In this document: piece by piece, positions 46,518-54,695 of the stretch
How the letters are laid out: each line of letters starts with the position of its first letter
Position numbering within the stretch: position 1 is the first letter of the stretch
Source: Mycolicibacterium boenickei
Lineage (GTDB): Bacteria > Actinomycetota > Actinomycetes > Mycobacteriales > Mycobacteriaceae
DNA: 64,000 nucleotides
Assembly (NCBI RefSeq): GCF_010731295.1
Contig: NZ_AP022579.1
Coordinates: forward strand, 992,001 to 1,056,000
Reading direction: 5' to 3'
Notes under the pieces: generated by a model
Database searches by the model: none
Told to the model about the DNA's origin: nothing
The model's input: the letters and a program-made list of their open reading frames with translations, nothing else
Translations under genes and position numbers: made by a program

Positions 46518-46916
46518 ATGAGCAAGACGTTCGCCGCCCGCCTAAACCGCCTGTTCGATACGGTTTATCCGCCTGGGCGCGGACCCCACACGTCTGCCGA
46601 GGTGATCGCCGCACTCAAGTCCGAGGGCGTGACCATGTCGGCCCCGTACCTGTCGCAGCTTCGTTCGGGCAACCGGACAAACCCGTCGGCGGCAACCATG
46701 GCCGCACTTGCCAACTTCTTCCGGATCAAGCCGGCTTACTTCACCGACGACGAGTACTACGAGAAGCTCGACAAGGAGCTGACCTGGCTGGCCAGCATGC
46801 GTGACGAGGGGATCCGCCGCATCGCCGCCCGCACCGTCGGGCTGTCCAACGAAGCTCAGCAGGACCTGGTCCAAAAGGTCGACGAGCTGCGCCGTCGGGA
46901 ACACCTCGACGACTGA
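46518..46916 (+). CDS. espR: nucleoid-associated regulator EspR
   Basis: 132 aa, the same length as M. tuberculosis EspR. The ATG at 46518 follows GTGGAGG; a longer frame starting at 46278 includes leader sequence. The XRE-like helix-turn-helix covers about 22-80 (SAPYLSQLRSGNRTNPSAATMAALA split over the recognition region), and a C-terminal dimerisation helix (LSNEAQQDLVQKVDELRRRE) follows. In M. tuberculosis EspR binds many loci and activates espACD for ESX-1 secretion; in a rapid grower its role is likely broader chromatin and lipid-gene control. Confidence 0.95.
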   Translation: MSKTFAARLNRLFDTVYPPGRGPHTSAEVIAALKSEGVTMSAPYLSQLRSGNRTNPSAATMAALANFFRIKPAYFTDDEYYEKLDKELTWLASMRDEGIRRIAARTVGLSNEAQQDLVQKVDELRRREHLDD

Positions 46917-46999
46917 TTCGTCGTCCCGTTCGACTGGCGTCTGCGCGCTGAAACCCACGTCGGTGGGGACCATCTCGGTGGTTCCCACTCGCGCGGGTC

Positions 47000-48136
47000 T
47001 CAGCTGCGCGCTGCCCTGCGGTCCAATTCGCGGTACTGCTCGGCGATCGCCAGAATCCATTCCCGGTCCGAACAGGATTCCGGCTGGCTGAGCCAGGCCA
47101 GCCCCGGGAAGGCCGAATCCTCGGCACCTTCTCGGGTGTCGTAGATCCACTGCGCGACGGCCTGCGCCTGCTCGGCAGGCGGCACGTGAGGTCGTTCGAT
47201 ATCGCCGAATTCTGTTGCGTCACTTGATCCACCCGATCCACGGGGCGTGGCGGCAGTTTCGTGCTGACGCTCGTCGGCCGCCGTGGCTTCCAGGTACAGC
47301 GCGTCGGAGATCAGGGACATCCGTTCGGCGACGCGGAACACGAGCGGTCCGCGGGGGCGCACCCCGATACCCACGTCGGGCTGCCGGCGGGCCAGTTCAC
47401 TCAGCAGCGGTTTGATGGTCCGCAATTCCTGTCGGGCACCGAACCAGTCCTCGACGCTCGGCAACAGCGATCCGGCGGCGACGATGACCATGGCGCAGCC
47501 GAGCATGGTGGCCGCGGCGCCGACACCGACCGGCTCCGTCCGCCCCGCAGCCCGGAGCAGGATGAAGCCACTGGCCGCGACGATCAGCACCATGCCGACC
47601 GTGAACAGGAACAGCGCCCGCCCGCGTCGGCTGCGATTCGAATAGCGCAGGCCCGCCCACGCCACCAGGGTGAGGGCGAGGAACACGTACAGCAGCGGCA
47701 GCAGCCACGAGGTGGCGTTCGACCCGAGGTCCCGCTTCAGATACTCAGAGGGCGACATCTCCGGCAGTCGGCCGGCCCGGAAGAAGATCACCACGCTGAT
47801 GACGGCGACGACACCGGCGACGCCGTACTGGATCAGGGCGATGCGCCGGGTGAGCACGGCCGAATGACCCGACGATGCCGTCGTGATCATCACGCAACTG
47901 CCGGCCGCGCAGGCGATCAGGGCGACCTGGCTCAGCGCGACCGCGATGTTGGGCCAGTGCACCACTGTGTCGATCAACAGGGCGAGCGGCTGCCAGTTCA
48001 GGGCTGCCACGACGCCGAGGCTGCCCAACGACAGGATCATCGCGGAGCTCACCAGGGACTGTTTGTTGACCAGTGCCCAACCGATGCGCAGGCCGGTAGC
48101 CAGGCCGAGAAGGCCGGCGATCACCCAGACGATCAA
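47000..48136 (-). CDS. seven-helix membrane protein of the MAB_1171c type (DUF6545-like tail)
   Basis: 378 aa. The start is taken as TTG 48136, overlapping the peptidase stop (TTGA) so that the first helix (IVWVIAGLLGLATGL) begins at once; an ATT six bases earlier is also possible. Seven membrane helices span about 1-240, then a soluble C-terminal domain of about 135 residues (LLPSVEDWFGARQELRTIKPLLSEL...). This layout fits the 'putative transporter' family commonly paired with ImmA/IrrE peptidases in Actinobacteria. Transport has not been shown; a sensor role is as likely. Confidence 0.72.
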   Translation of the reverse strand: MIVWVIAGLLGLATGLRIGWALVNKQSLVSSAMILSLGSLGVVAALNWQPLALLIDTVVHWPNIAVALSQVALIACAAGSCVMITTASSGHSAVLTRRIALIQYGVAGVVAVISVVIFFRAGRLPEMSPSEYLKRDLGSNATSWLLPLLYVFLALTLVAWAGLRYSNRSRRGRALFLFTVGMVLIVAASGFILLRAAGRTEPVGVGAAATMLGCAMVIVAAGSLLPSVEDWFGARQELRTIKPLLSELARRQPDVGIGVRPRGPLVFRVAERMSLISDALYLEATAADERQHETAATPRGSGGSSDATEFGDIERPHVPPAEQAQAVAQWIYDTREGAEDSAFPGLAWLSQPESCSDREWILAIAEQYRELDRRAARS

Positions 48137-48624
48137 CCAAATGCCTCTCCGAGGCGAACCTGCACGATCGAGGACCGGTCGGAGGGCAGTCGACCCAGCC
48201 GGTACAGCAGGAGGGCGGCGAAGTCCTCGGCCTCCTGCTCGATGTCCTCGCCGTTGGGCCCCATGCATCCGGTCCGCTGGTTGAGCATGTAGCTGATCAG
48301 ATCGGACGTGGCCACCTCGGCTGAGGCCGCGGCCGCGTCGACGATCGATATGCCCTCATGCCCCAGCACCAGGTGGCCGAGTTCGTGAGCCAGGGTGCGG
48401 TCCCAGGCCGGGAGGCCCTGCTGGATGAGAAACACATCGCGGTCGGCGTATTGCCGCCACTGCCCGCAGACTCCGGGGGGAAGTTCGGCCATGGTCAGCT
48501 CGATCGGCCTACCGCGGTCGGCGCTCACCGCGTCGACCAGGCGGGTCAGCGTGACTTCGCCCTGCCGAGGGGCGAGGTCGAGAACCTCGTTCACAGCGCG
48601 CGTGACGCTTCGACTGGCGGACAT
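48133..48624 (-). CDS. ImmA/IrrE-type metallopeptidase
   Basis: 163 aa. HELGHLVLGH is the HExxH zinc site and EAEDFAALLL supplies the third ligand, as in ImmA and IrrE. ATG 48624 is preferred because AAAGGGGG sits just upstream; a GTG at 48639 would consume that site. Such peptidases usually cleave an XRE-type repressor in response to a signal. Its gene lies between a surface protein and a seven-helix protein, with 4-base and 36-bp junctions. Confidence 0.85.
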   Translation of the reverse strand: MSASRSVTRAVNEVLDLAPRQGEVTLTRLVDAVSADRGRPIELTMAELPPGVCGQWRQYADRDVFLIQQGLPAWDRTLAHELGHLVLGHEGISIVDAAAASAEVATSDLISYMLNQRTGCMGPNGEDIEQEAEDFAALLLYRLGRLPSDRSSIVQVRLGEAFG

Positions 48625-48660
48625 GATCCCCCTTTCCACCGTGATTCTCCCAGGTCGTTC

Positions 48661-49839
48661 CTAACGCATGAATCGACTGGCGTCGATTCGGACGGTTCGG
48701 CCGGCTTTCGCCTGCCGATAACCCACCAACCCGCCCAGGCCGGTCAGCGCCATCATCCCGGTCACGCCGGGCAGCGCCATCGCCGCGATCTCCATCGTGT
48801 TCGCGGTACGCAGGTAATCCGTGTAGCCGGCTCGGAAAGCCGGTGAGATGGCGCTGTCCAATCCGACAGCTGCGGGAGGCCGAGCCTCGGTTCGCATCTT
48901 GGTGGACGGTTGAATGTCCGGTCCCGATCCAGGGCCGGACCGTGGCCCGCGGTCGGAGTCCGGAGCACCCACCGGCACCGCGAGCGGCGGCACGATGACG
49001 GGCAGGACGACGACCGGAACGGCGATCGGCGCCACCCCGGCGGCCGCGGCCAGCCCCGGCGGGGGCGCAGCCACAGCGGGCGCCTGTGCCTGCGGCGCCG
49101 GCAATTGCATCTCCGGCGGGCGCGGGTAGTTGAACGGTGCGGGCACCCCGCCACCGCCGCCTCCCCCGCCGGCTGCGCCCCCGATGAGGGTCGTGGTGGT
49201 CTCGGTGGTCTCCGACGTCTCAGACGTCGTCTCCGAGGTCGACTTGGTGGTCTCGGTCGTTTCGGTCGTCTGGGTCGTCTCGGTCGTCTCGGTCGTCTCG
49301 GTCGTCTCTGTGGTCCGTGAGGTGGTGGCCGTCGTCGTCACCGCCGTCGTCGTCACAGCCGTCGTCGAGGCGGTGGTCGACACGGTCTCGCTGGCCGACG
49401 TCGTGGCGGTCTCCGACTCGGACGGCTCAGTGCTCGGGGGCGTCTCGGTCTTGGTTCCGGTCGCGGTTCCAGTTTGCGGGGGCGTCTGCGTACCGGACGG
49501 TTGCGACGACTCGCCGGGTTCTTCGGTCTTGGTCGGTTTGCCGGTCGTCTTGGTCGGCTTGCCCGTCGTCTTGGTGGGCTTGTGGGTCGTTCGCGTGCCC
49601 GACGAACCGCTGCCGCCGTCATCTTCGCCCTGGGAATCGCCGTCCTGATCGTGACCCTGGCCGTGGTCCTTACCCTGGTGTCCGTCGTGACCGTTTCCGC
49701 CGCTGTTCGACGAACCTTGGCCGCTGTCGGGGCGGCCCCGATCCGGATCGGCAAATGCCAGCGCTCCCCCGAGACCGGCGATGATCAGGCCCGAAAGCAC
49801 CAGACCGGTCGAGGCGGCGACGCGCAACCGCGAACGCAC
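48661..49839 (-). CDS. Thr-rich, membrane-anchored surface protein
   Basis: 392 aa. The GTG at 49839 gives a signal peptide (VRSRLRVAASTGLVLSGLIIAG) ending near FADPDRGRP. The mature chain starts with an Asp/Gly/His-rich acidic segment, then three KPTKTTG-like repeats, a Thr/Ser/Glu stalk with many TTE units, a Gly run, a Pro/Ala/Val-rich segment, and a C-terminal helix (ALPGVTGMMALTGLGGLVGY) plus basic tail (RQAKAGRTVR). It resembles a mucin-like stalk anchored at the C-terminus; O-mannosylation is likely. No family recognised. Confidence 0.72.
   Translation of the reverse strand: MRSRLRVAASTGLVLSGLIIAGLGGALAFADPDRGRPDSGQGSSNSGGNGHDGHQGKDHGQGHDQDGDSQGEDDGGSGSSGTRTTHKPTKTTGKPTKTTGKPTKTEEPGESSQPSGTQTPPQTGTATGTKTETPPSTEPSESETATTSASETVSTTASTTAVTTTAVTTTATTSRTTETTETTETTETTQTTETTETTKSTSETTSETSETTETTTTLIGGAAGGGGGGGGVPAPFNYPRPPEMQLPAPQAQAPAVAAPPPGLAAAAGVAPIAVPVVVLPVIVPPLAVPVGAPDSDRGPRSGPGSGPDIQPSTKMRTEARPPAAVGLDSAISPAFRAGYTDYLRTANTMEIAAMALPGVTGMMALTGLGGLVGYRQAKAGRTVRIDASRFMR
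49192..49320 (-). repeat. TTE-coding tandem repeat in the surface-protein gene
   Basis: A 9-bp unit (gtcgtctcg on the plus strand) repeats many times, some copies perfect, encoding TTETTETTE. A second array at about 49528-49591 has a 21-bp period encoding KPTKTTG. Both can change length in frame by slippage. Confidence 0.8.
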
Positions 49840-50051
49840 GTTGTCACCACCCTTTCGCGCACCGCCCGCAAGCTCCGATTGATGAATTCGATTCTTGCAC
49901 AAACAGGCAGGCCAAATTTGCTAGCTGAGGCGATTGCCCGCCGTGATCGCGGGGACGCGCGGCGGAGCAAATCCACCGGACGATACTGTGGGTCTGCAGC
50001 AGTTCTGCGGTGACCATGAACACACGACGAATTGACCGGGAGGCAACCGGA

Positions 50052-50708
50052 ATGGGCCTGTTCACGCGACGAAAAAGCCGCGCCACCCGCCGCGCCGAAG
50101 CCCGCGCCATCAAGGCCAAGGCCAAGCTGGAAGCCCGGCTCACCGCAAAGAATGAGGCTCGTCGCATCAAGTCCGACCGAAAATCGGCGGACCAGGCCCT
50201 CAAAGCTCAGGTCAAGGCGCAGCGGGACAGTGATCGCAATGCCCTCAAGGTGGCCGAGGCCGAGTTGAAGGCGGCGCGCGAGGGACGTCTGCTCGCCCCC
50301 GCCAGGATTCGCCGTCTGCTGACCGTCACACGTTTGCTGGCGCCGGTACTCGTGCCGTTGATCTATCGCGCCGCCACGGCCGCCCGGGGTGCCCTGGACG
50401 AGCGTCGCGCCGATCGGCTCGGCGTCCCGCTGGCCCAGCTCGGTCAGTTCTCCGGACACGGCGCCGAGCTGTCCGCGCGGATCTCCGGCGCCGAGCAGAC
50501 CCTGCGCCAGGTCGCGGAGAAGAAGCCCAAGGACGCCGAGACCAAGCAGTTCGTCACGGCGATCAACGAGCGGCTCACCGACCTGGCGGCCGCGGTGACC
50601 GCCGCCGAGAACATGCCGACGGCACGGCGCCGTGGGGCCCACGCGGCCATCGCCGCCCAACTCGACGGCATCGATGCCGATCTGATGGCGCGGCTGGGAC
50701 TGGTCTGA
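50052..50708 (+). CDS. conserved hypothetical coiled-coil protein (Rv3850-like, DUF6474 type)
   Basis: 218 aa, the length I recall for Rv3850. ATG 50052 has GGGAGG 8 bases upstream; the frame could open 42 bp earlier. A very basic N-terminus (MGLFTRRKSRATRRAEARAIKAKAK) runs into long Lys/Arg/Ala helices with coiled-coil character, a short hydrophobic segment near 85-105 (LLTVTRLLAPVLVPLIY) and a helical C-terminus. Probably membrane-associated; function unknown. Confidence 0.8.
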   Translation: MGLFTRRKSRATRRAEARAIKAKAKLEARLTAKNEARRIKSDRKSADQALKAQVKAQRDSDRNALKVAEAELKAAREGRLLAPARIRRLLTVTRLLAPVLVPLIYRAATAARGALDERRADRLGVPLAQLGQFSGHGAELSARISGAEQTLRQVAEKKPKDAETKQFVTAINERLTDLAAAVTAAENMPTARRRGAHAAIAAQLDGIDADLMARLGLV

Positions 50709-50718
50709 GCCGACGTAC

Positions 50719-51243
50719 ATGACCGGCGCCCGTATCGACCCCGCAGCCCCGCTGCGCGGTACGGCCGTCGGCTCCCTCACGGCCGCGCTGGCCATCGCGG
50801 CCCACGGCATCGGCGGCGGCGCCCTGCCGGGCGGGGCGGTCGCCGCCCAGCTCGCGATCCTCGCGGTGACCCTGGGATCGGTGGCCGCGACCGTCGCCTG
50901 CGCGAGCCGCACCGTGGTGTTGTGGGGGTTACTCGGTGCCGGTCAGCTGCTGGCCCATGCGCTCCTCGCGACGGTGGGGCACTCGCACGATGCCCGGCCG
51001 GGTTTGGTGATGTTCGGCGCGCACCTGGCCGCGGTGTCGCTCGGCGCGGGCCTGATCGCCTGTGGTGCGCGGCTGTGGGCCGCGGTTTCGCGGGTGGTGC
51101 GCGCCGTGGTGCCCGGCGGCCGGGCCCTGCCGGTGCCGACGGTCCACGTCATCGCACGCGGCACGGACCGGCCGCTGCAGTCGGCCCTTTTCCTGGCCGC
51201 CTCGGTGTCTCGTCGGGGTCCGCCGGTCGGCGTCAGCGCCTGA
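50719..51243 (+). CDS. membrane protein preceding the copper genes (Rv3851-like)
   Basis: 174 aa, ATG 10 bp after the Rv3850-like stop. Four membrane helices in residues 15-130 and a His-rich loop (LLAHALLATVGHSHDARP) that could bind metal. The C-terminal 45 residues are soluble. It stands 37 bp before the YcnI gene and is probably in the same transcript; a role in metal handling is inferred only from context. Confidence 0.72.
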   Translation: MTGARIDPAAPLRGTAVGSLTAALAIAAHGIGGGALPGGAVAAQLAILAVTLGSVAATVACASRTVVLWGLLGAGQLLAHALLATVGHSHDARPGLVMFGAHLAAVSLGAGLIACGARLWAAVSRVVRAVVPGGRALPVPTVHVIARGTDRPLQSALFLAASVSRRGPPVGVSA

Positions 51244-51280
51244 CCGTCCGACCCGACCAACTCCAGAAAGACACCTAGAA

Positions 51281-51925
51281 ATGCAACCCCTCACCGGGGC
51301 GTCCTCACGCGCCCTGCTCACGACCGCCGCGGTAGCCGCCGCGGGGCTGCTCTCCGCCGCACCGGCCTGGGCGCATGTCCACGTCGAAGCCGACAACCCG
51401 ACGCCGGGGACCACCTCGGTGCTCACCTTCCGCGTCCCCGGCGAATCCGATACCGGCGCGCTGACAACGCAATTGAAGGTCGACCTACCCAACGTGGCCT
51501 CGGCCCGCACCGAGGTGATGCCGGGCTGGACGGCCAAGCTCGACCGGGACACCGCCGCGGGCACGGTCCGCACGGTCACCTGGATCGCGGCTCCCGGGGT
51601 CGGCATCTCACCCGAGCAGTTCGCCCTGTTCCGGGTGTCGGTCAAGCTTCCCGACGCGGCCACCGCGAGCTTCCCCGTCACCCAGACCTACTCCGACGGC
51701 TCCGTGGTCCGGTGGGATCAGGCCCCGCTGCCCGACGGCAGCGAGCCCGAGCACCCGGCTCCGCAGCTGACGCTGACCGGTACCCCTGCCGAAGGCGAGC
51801 ACGCTCCCGCCGCCGCTCAGCCCGCGGGCACCGTCGACAATTCGGCCCGGTGGCTGGCAGGCGGGGCGTTGATCGTCGCGGCCGCCGCGGTGGTCGCAAG
51901 CCTGCTGAACAGGCGCCGGTCATGA
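51281..51925 (+). CDS. YcnI-family (DUF1775) copper-binding membrane protein
   Basis: 214 aa from ATG 51281; an upstream open extension from 51062 is a shadow of the preceding gene. The signal peptide ends at AWA, leaving an N-terminal His (HVHVEADNPTPG) that, with a conserved Trp, is the mononuclear Cu(II) site of YcnI. A C-terminal membrane helix (WLAGGALIVAAAAVVASLL) and basic tail anchor it outside. ATGA overlap with copC follows. Confidence 0.88.
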   Translation: MQPLTGASSRALLTTAAVAAAGLLSAAPAWAHVHVEADNPTPGTTSVLTFRVPGESDTGALTTQLKVDLPNVASARTEVMPGWTAKLDRDTAAGTVRTVTWIAAPGVGISPEQFALFRVSVKLPDAATASFPVTQTYSDGSVVRWDQAPLPDGSEPEHPAPQLTLTGTPAEGEHAPAAAQPAGTVDNSARWLAGGALIVAAAAVVASLLNRRRS

Positions 51926-52431
51926 GCCGGCTGCTGGCGGCGACCCTGACCGGGCTGATGCTGGCCGCCTCGGCGCTGGTCGGGGCGCCCGCGGCATCGG
52001 CGCATGCGGCCAGGATCGCCGCCGACCCGGCCGAGCAGTCGGCTCTGCGCACGTCGCCCTCGCGGGTGAGCGCCACCTTCAACGAGGCGTTGCAGCCGGC
52101 CTTCGCCAACATGACGGTCGTCGGCCCGGACCACAACCTGTGGTCCGAGGGTGATCCGTCGGTTGCCGGTGCGGTGCTCAGCGTGGGGGTCCGCCCGCTG
52201 GGCCCGGCCGGTAAGTACACCGTGAACTACCGGGTGACCTCGGCGGACGGGCACGTGGTGTCGGGTTCCTGGTCGTTCGAGCTGACCGTCGCCGGTACGG
52301 GGACGCCGGGGCCCGCCGCCTCGGCACCCGCGCAGACCGACGGCGGCGGCATTCCGGTGTGGCCGTTCGTGCTGGTCGCCGTCATCGTCATCGGCGGCGG
52401 AGCCTGGTGGGCGGTCCGGCGTCAGCGGTGA
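51922..52431 (+). CDS. CopC-domain copper-binding protein
   Basis: 169 aa. The signal peptide ends at ASA before HAARIAADPAEQSAL, the N-terminal Cu(II) His of CopC. The beta-sandwich continues with YRVTSADGHVVSGSWSFEL carrying the second His. A C-terminal membrane helix (VWPFVLVAVIVIGGGAWWAV) anchors it. The start overlaps the YcnI stop and the stop overlaps the copD start (GTGA), so all three are coupled. Confidence 0.9.
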   Translation: MSRLLAATLTGLMLAASALVGAPAASAHAARIAADPAEQSALRTSPSRVSATFNEALQPAFANMTVVGPDHNLWSEGDPSVAGAVLSVGVRPLGPAGKYTVNYRVTSADGHVVSGSWSFELTVAGTGTPGPAASAPAQTDGGGIPVWPFVLVAVIVIGGGAWWAVRRQR

Positions 52432-53261
52432 CCGGCGCGCTGATCCGGGCGCTGGCTGACGGCGCCGCCATCGTCACCCTCGGTCTGGCCGCGGTGCCGC
52501 TGCTCGAAACCGACCGGTACCGCGCCGAGTTGAGCCGGAAGGCGGCCGGGCCCCTCGCCGTGGCCGCGGCGGCCTGGCTGCTGGCCGAGATCGTGCGGCT
52601 GACCGTGGACGCCGCACAGACCGCGGGTGTCGGGTTCTGGCAGATCGGCGTGCGCACCCTGACCGATTTCGGCCTGCACACCGCTGCGGGCCGTTCGGGG
52701 CCGGTCGGCATCGCGGCGGCCCTGATCGTCGGGGTGATGGCGATCCTGGTACCGCGTGGTGCCACCACCACGGCCACGACCGTCGGCGTCGCGGCCGTCG
52801 GCATGGCTGCCAGGACCCTGGCCGGGCATCTTTCGGAGAGCGCTGTCGGGGGGATGGCAGTGGCGGTGCATTCGCTTGCCGCCGCGGTGTGGTGCGGGGT
52901 ACTGGCGGCGCTGGTGCTGACCGTGACGCACCGCGGCCAGTGGGCCAGGGTATTGCCCCGGTTCTCGCAGTTGTCGCTGTCCTGCGTGGGTGTACTGCTG
53001 GTCGCCGGGGTGGCCGGGGCGGTGATCAAGTTGAACTCACCCGCCGAGCTGTGGGCCACCGGTTACGGCCGGGTGCTGGCGGCCAAGATCGTCGTCACGG
53101 TGGCCCTGCTGGGGCTGGCCTGGCGAAACCGCTCGCAGTGGCTGCCCGCGGCGCGGGCTCACCGCAGCAGCGCCGCACTGTCGCAGCACCGCTCGTTGGT
53201 GGAATTGGGCATGATGGCTGTTGCGGTCACGCTCGCCGCGGCTCTGGCCGTCACGGGTTGA
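52428..53261 (+). CDS. CopD-family copper-transport membrane protein
   Basis: 277 aa from a GTG at 52428. About eight membrane helices, with a His in the VHSLAAAVWCGVLAAL segment and in GLHTAAG; CopD proteins import the copper delivered by CopC. The YcnI-CopC-CopD order is a known actinobacterial copper-acquisition set. No regulator box for copper was found upstream. Confidence 0.88.
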   Translation: MTGALIRALADGAAIVTLGLAAVPLLETDRYRAELSRKAAGPLAVAAAAWLLAEIVRLTVDAAQTAGVGFWQIGVRTLTDFGLHTAAGRSGPVGIAAALIVGVMAILVPRGATTTATTVGVAAVGMAARTLAGHLSESAVGGMAVAVHSLAAAVWCGVLAALVLTVTHRGQWARVLPRFSQLSLSCVGVLLVAGVAGAVIKLNSPAELWATGYGRVLAAKIVVTVALLGLAWRNRSQWLPAARAHRSSAALSQHRSLVELGMMAVAVTLAAALAVTG

Positions 53262-53350
53262 CCGCTGCGGCGCCTGGCATGATGGGAACCACTGCCGGCC
53301 CCACCCTCCGCGATGGCGCGGAGCACCAGATACTGCAAAGGAGCAGCCAG

Positions 53351-53866
53351 ATGGCAGAGCAGCAGGATCACCCCGCCGAGAAGCCCGAAACCGCAGCCGA
53401 ATCCGCTGCGGCCGACGCATCAGCGGCCGGCGCGGATCCTGCTCCGCCCACCCCGGCTCCCAAGCCCGGTCCTCCGCCTGCGGCCAAGAAGGCTCCGGCC
53501 AAGGCTCCCGCCAAGAAAGCGCCGGCCAAAAAGGCCGCGGCGAAAAAGGCCCCGGCAAAGGCCGCCAAGAAAGCTCCGGCGAAAAAGGCTCCGGCCAAGA
53601 AGGCTCAGCCCGCCCCACCGACGTCGCCGGCCGAGCCCACCCCAGCCCCTGTCACTCCGCTGCCGGATGTCGCCAAGGCGGCCAAAGAGACTGCGGCTCA
53701 AGCCAAATCAACTGTCACCTCGGCCGCGAACCCGGTGTCGGGCCCGGTGCCGGTGCCGATGAGCGAGAGTTCGTCGTCCAAATTGCCGCTGGCCGCGGCG
53801 GTGGCCGTGGGTGTTCTGGCCGTGCTGCTGGTGTTGCTCAGCCGCCGTCATTCCGACGAGGACTGA
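53351..53866 (+). CDS. hns: membrane-tethered H-NS/histone-like protein Hns (Rv3852-like)
   Basis: 171 aa; ATG 53351 with AAGGAG upstream. An Ala/Glu/Pro-rich N-terminus is followed by a histone-H1-like basic tract of KAPAKK units (about 40-90), a Pro/Thr linker and a C-terminal membrane helix (about 142-162, LPLAAAVAVGVLAVLLVLL) before RRHSDED. In M. tuberculosis Rv3852 is a nucleoid-associated protein tethered to the membrane. The repeat could expand or contract in frame. Confidence 0.9.
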   Translation: MAEQQDHPAEKPETAAESAAADASAAGADPAPPTPAPKPGPPPAAKKAPAKAPAKKAPAKKAAAKKAPAKAAKKAPAKKAPAKKAQPAPPTSPAEPTPAPVTPLPDVAKAAKETAAQAKSTVTSAANPVSGPVPVPMSESSSSKLPLAAAVAVGVLAVLLVLLSRRHSDED

Positions 53867-53873
53867 TCGGGGC

Positions 53874-53904
53874 TTGACCCTGACGCGACGTCAGGGCCGA
53901 TAGT
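53874..53904 (+). promoter_or_regulatory. MerR/TipA-type promoter with 19-bp spacer and operator dyad
   Basis: TTGACC (-35, 53874-53879) and GATAGT (-10, 53899-53904) are 19 bp apart, the over-long spacer that MerR activators correct. The perfect dyad CCCTGACG-CGA-CGTCAGGG (53878-53896) lies in the spacer. The predicted start, 7 bases past the -10, is the A of the ATG at 53911, so the mRNA should be leaderless. Confidence 0.8.
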
Positions 53905-53910
53905 GGCGTC

Positions 53911-54675
53911 ATGCACGTCGATCCGCAGGTGAGGTCCGTCGGCGCGGTTGCCGCGCTGACGGGTGTCTCGGTGCGGACCCTGCATCACTACGACCACATC
54001 GGTCTGGTGGTGCCCGGCGTGCGTACCGCGGCGGGTTACCGCGGCTATACCGACGCCGATGTGGAGCGTTTGCATCTGGTGCTGGTGTACCGGTCCGCCG
54101 GGCTGGCGCTGGAGGCGATCCGGTCCCTGCTCGACGATCCCGATGCCGACGTGCTCGCCCACCTGCGACGCCAGCACAGCCTGCTGTGTGACCAGGCCGA
54201 GCAGTTACAGCAGACCATCAAGGCAGTGGAGGAATTGATGAGCGCCCACGACAGAGGAATTCAGCTCACCGCCGAGGAGCAGGTGGAGATCTTCGGCAGT
54301 GCCGTTTTCGACGAGCACGACGACGAGGCCCGTGAGCGCTGGGGCGATACCGAGGAATGGCGACAGTCCCGGCAGCGCACCGCGCAGATGACCAAGCAGG
54401 ACTGGATCGAGTTCAAGGCCGAGAACGACGCGCTGCTCGACGCCCTGGCCGAGGGCAAGCGCGCCGGGGTACGGCCCGGGTCGGCGCAGGCCGACGAGCT
54501 CGCGGCCCGGCATCGCGCGAACATCTCCCGGTTCTACGACTGCAGTGACGACATGCACGTCTGCCTGGCCAACATCTATGTGGACGACGAGCGCTTCGCC
54601 CGCTACTACGACGAGGCCGAGCCCGGGCTGGCCCAGTTCGTGCACGACATCATCGTGCAAAGCGTCGCCGACTAG
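53911..54675 (+). CDS. MerR-family regulator with TIPAS effector domain
   Basis: 254 aa. The N-terminal winged helix ([24 protein letters not shown] to about 80) is followed by a coiled-coil dimerisation helix (about 85-125) and the TIPAS domain (about 140-250: [19 protein letters not shown] ... [29 protein letters not shown]), which in Streptomyces binds thiopeptide-like ligands. Its own promoter carries the operator dyad, so it is probably autoregulated. No ribosome site, in line with leaderless translation. Confidence 0.9.
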   Translation: MHVDPQVRSVGAVAALTGVSVRTLHHYDHIGLVVPGVRTAAGYRGYTDADVERLHLVLVYRSAGLALEAIRSLLDDPDADVLAHLRRQHSLLCDQAEQLQQTIKAVEELMSAHDRGIQLTAEEQVEIFGSAVFDEHDDEARERWGDTEEWRQSRQRTAQMTKQDWIEFKAENDALLDALAEGKRAGVRPGSAQADELAARHRANISRFYDCSDDMHVCLANIYVDDERFARYYDEAEPGLAQFVHDIIVQSVAD

Positions 54676-54695
54676 CGGGCTGCGATAATCGCCGG

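Noticed and set aside
47261..48292. 343-aa plus-strand frame opposite the seven-helix gene
   Set aside because: Asp/Gln/His-rich shadow; the minus strand gives seven clean membrane helices.
49192..49591. CRISPR array
   Set aside because: The repeats are 9-bp and 21-bp coding units in frame with a protein; there are no spacers and no cas genes.
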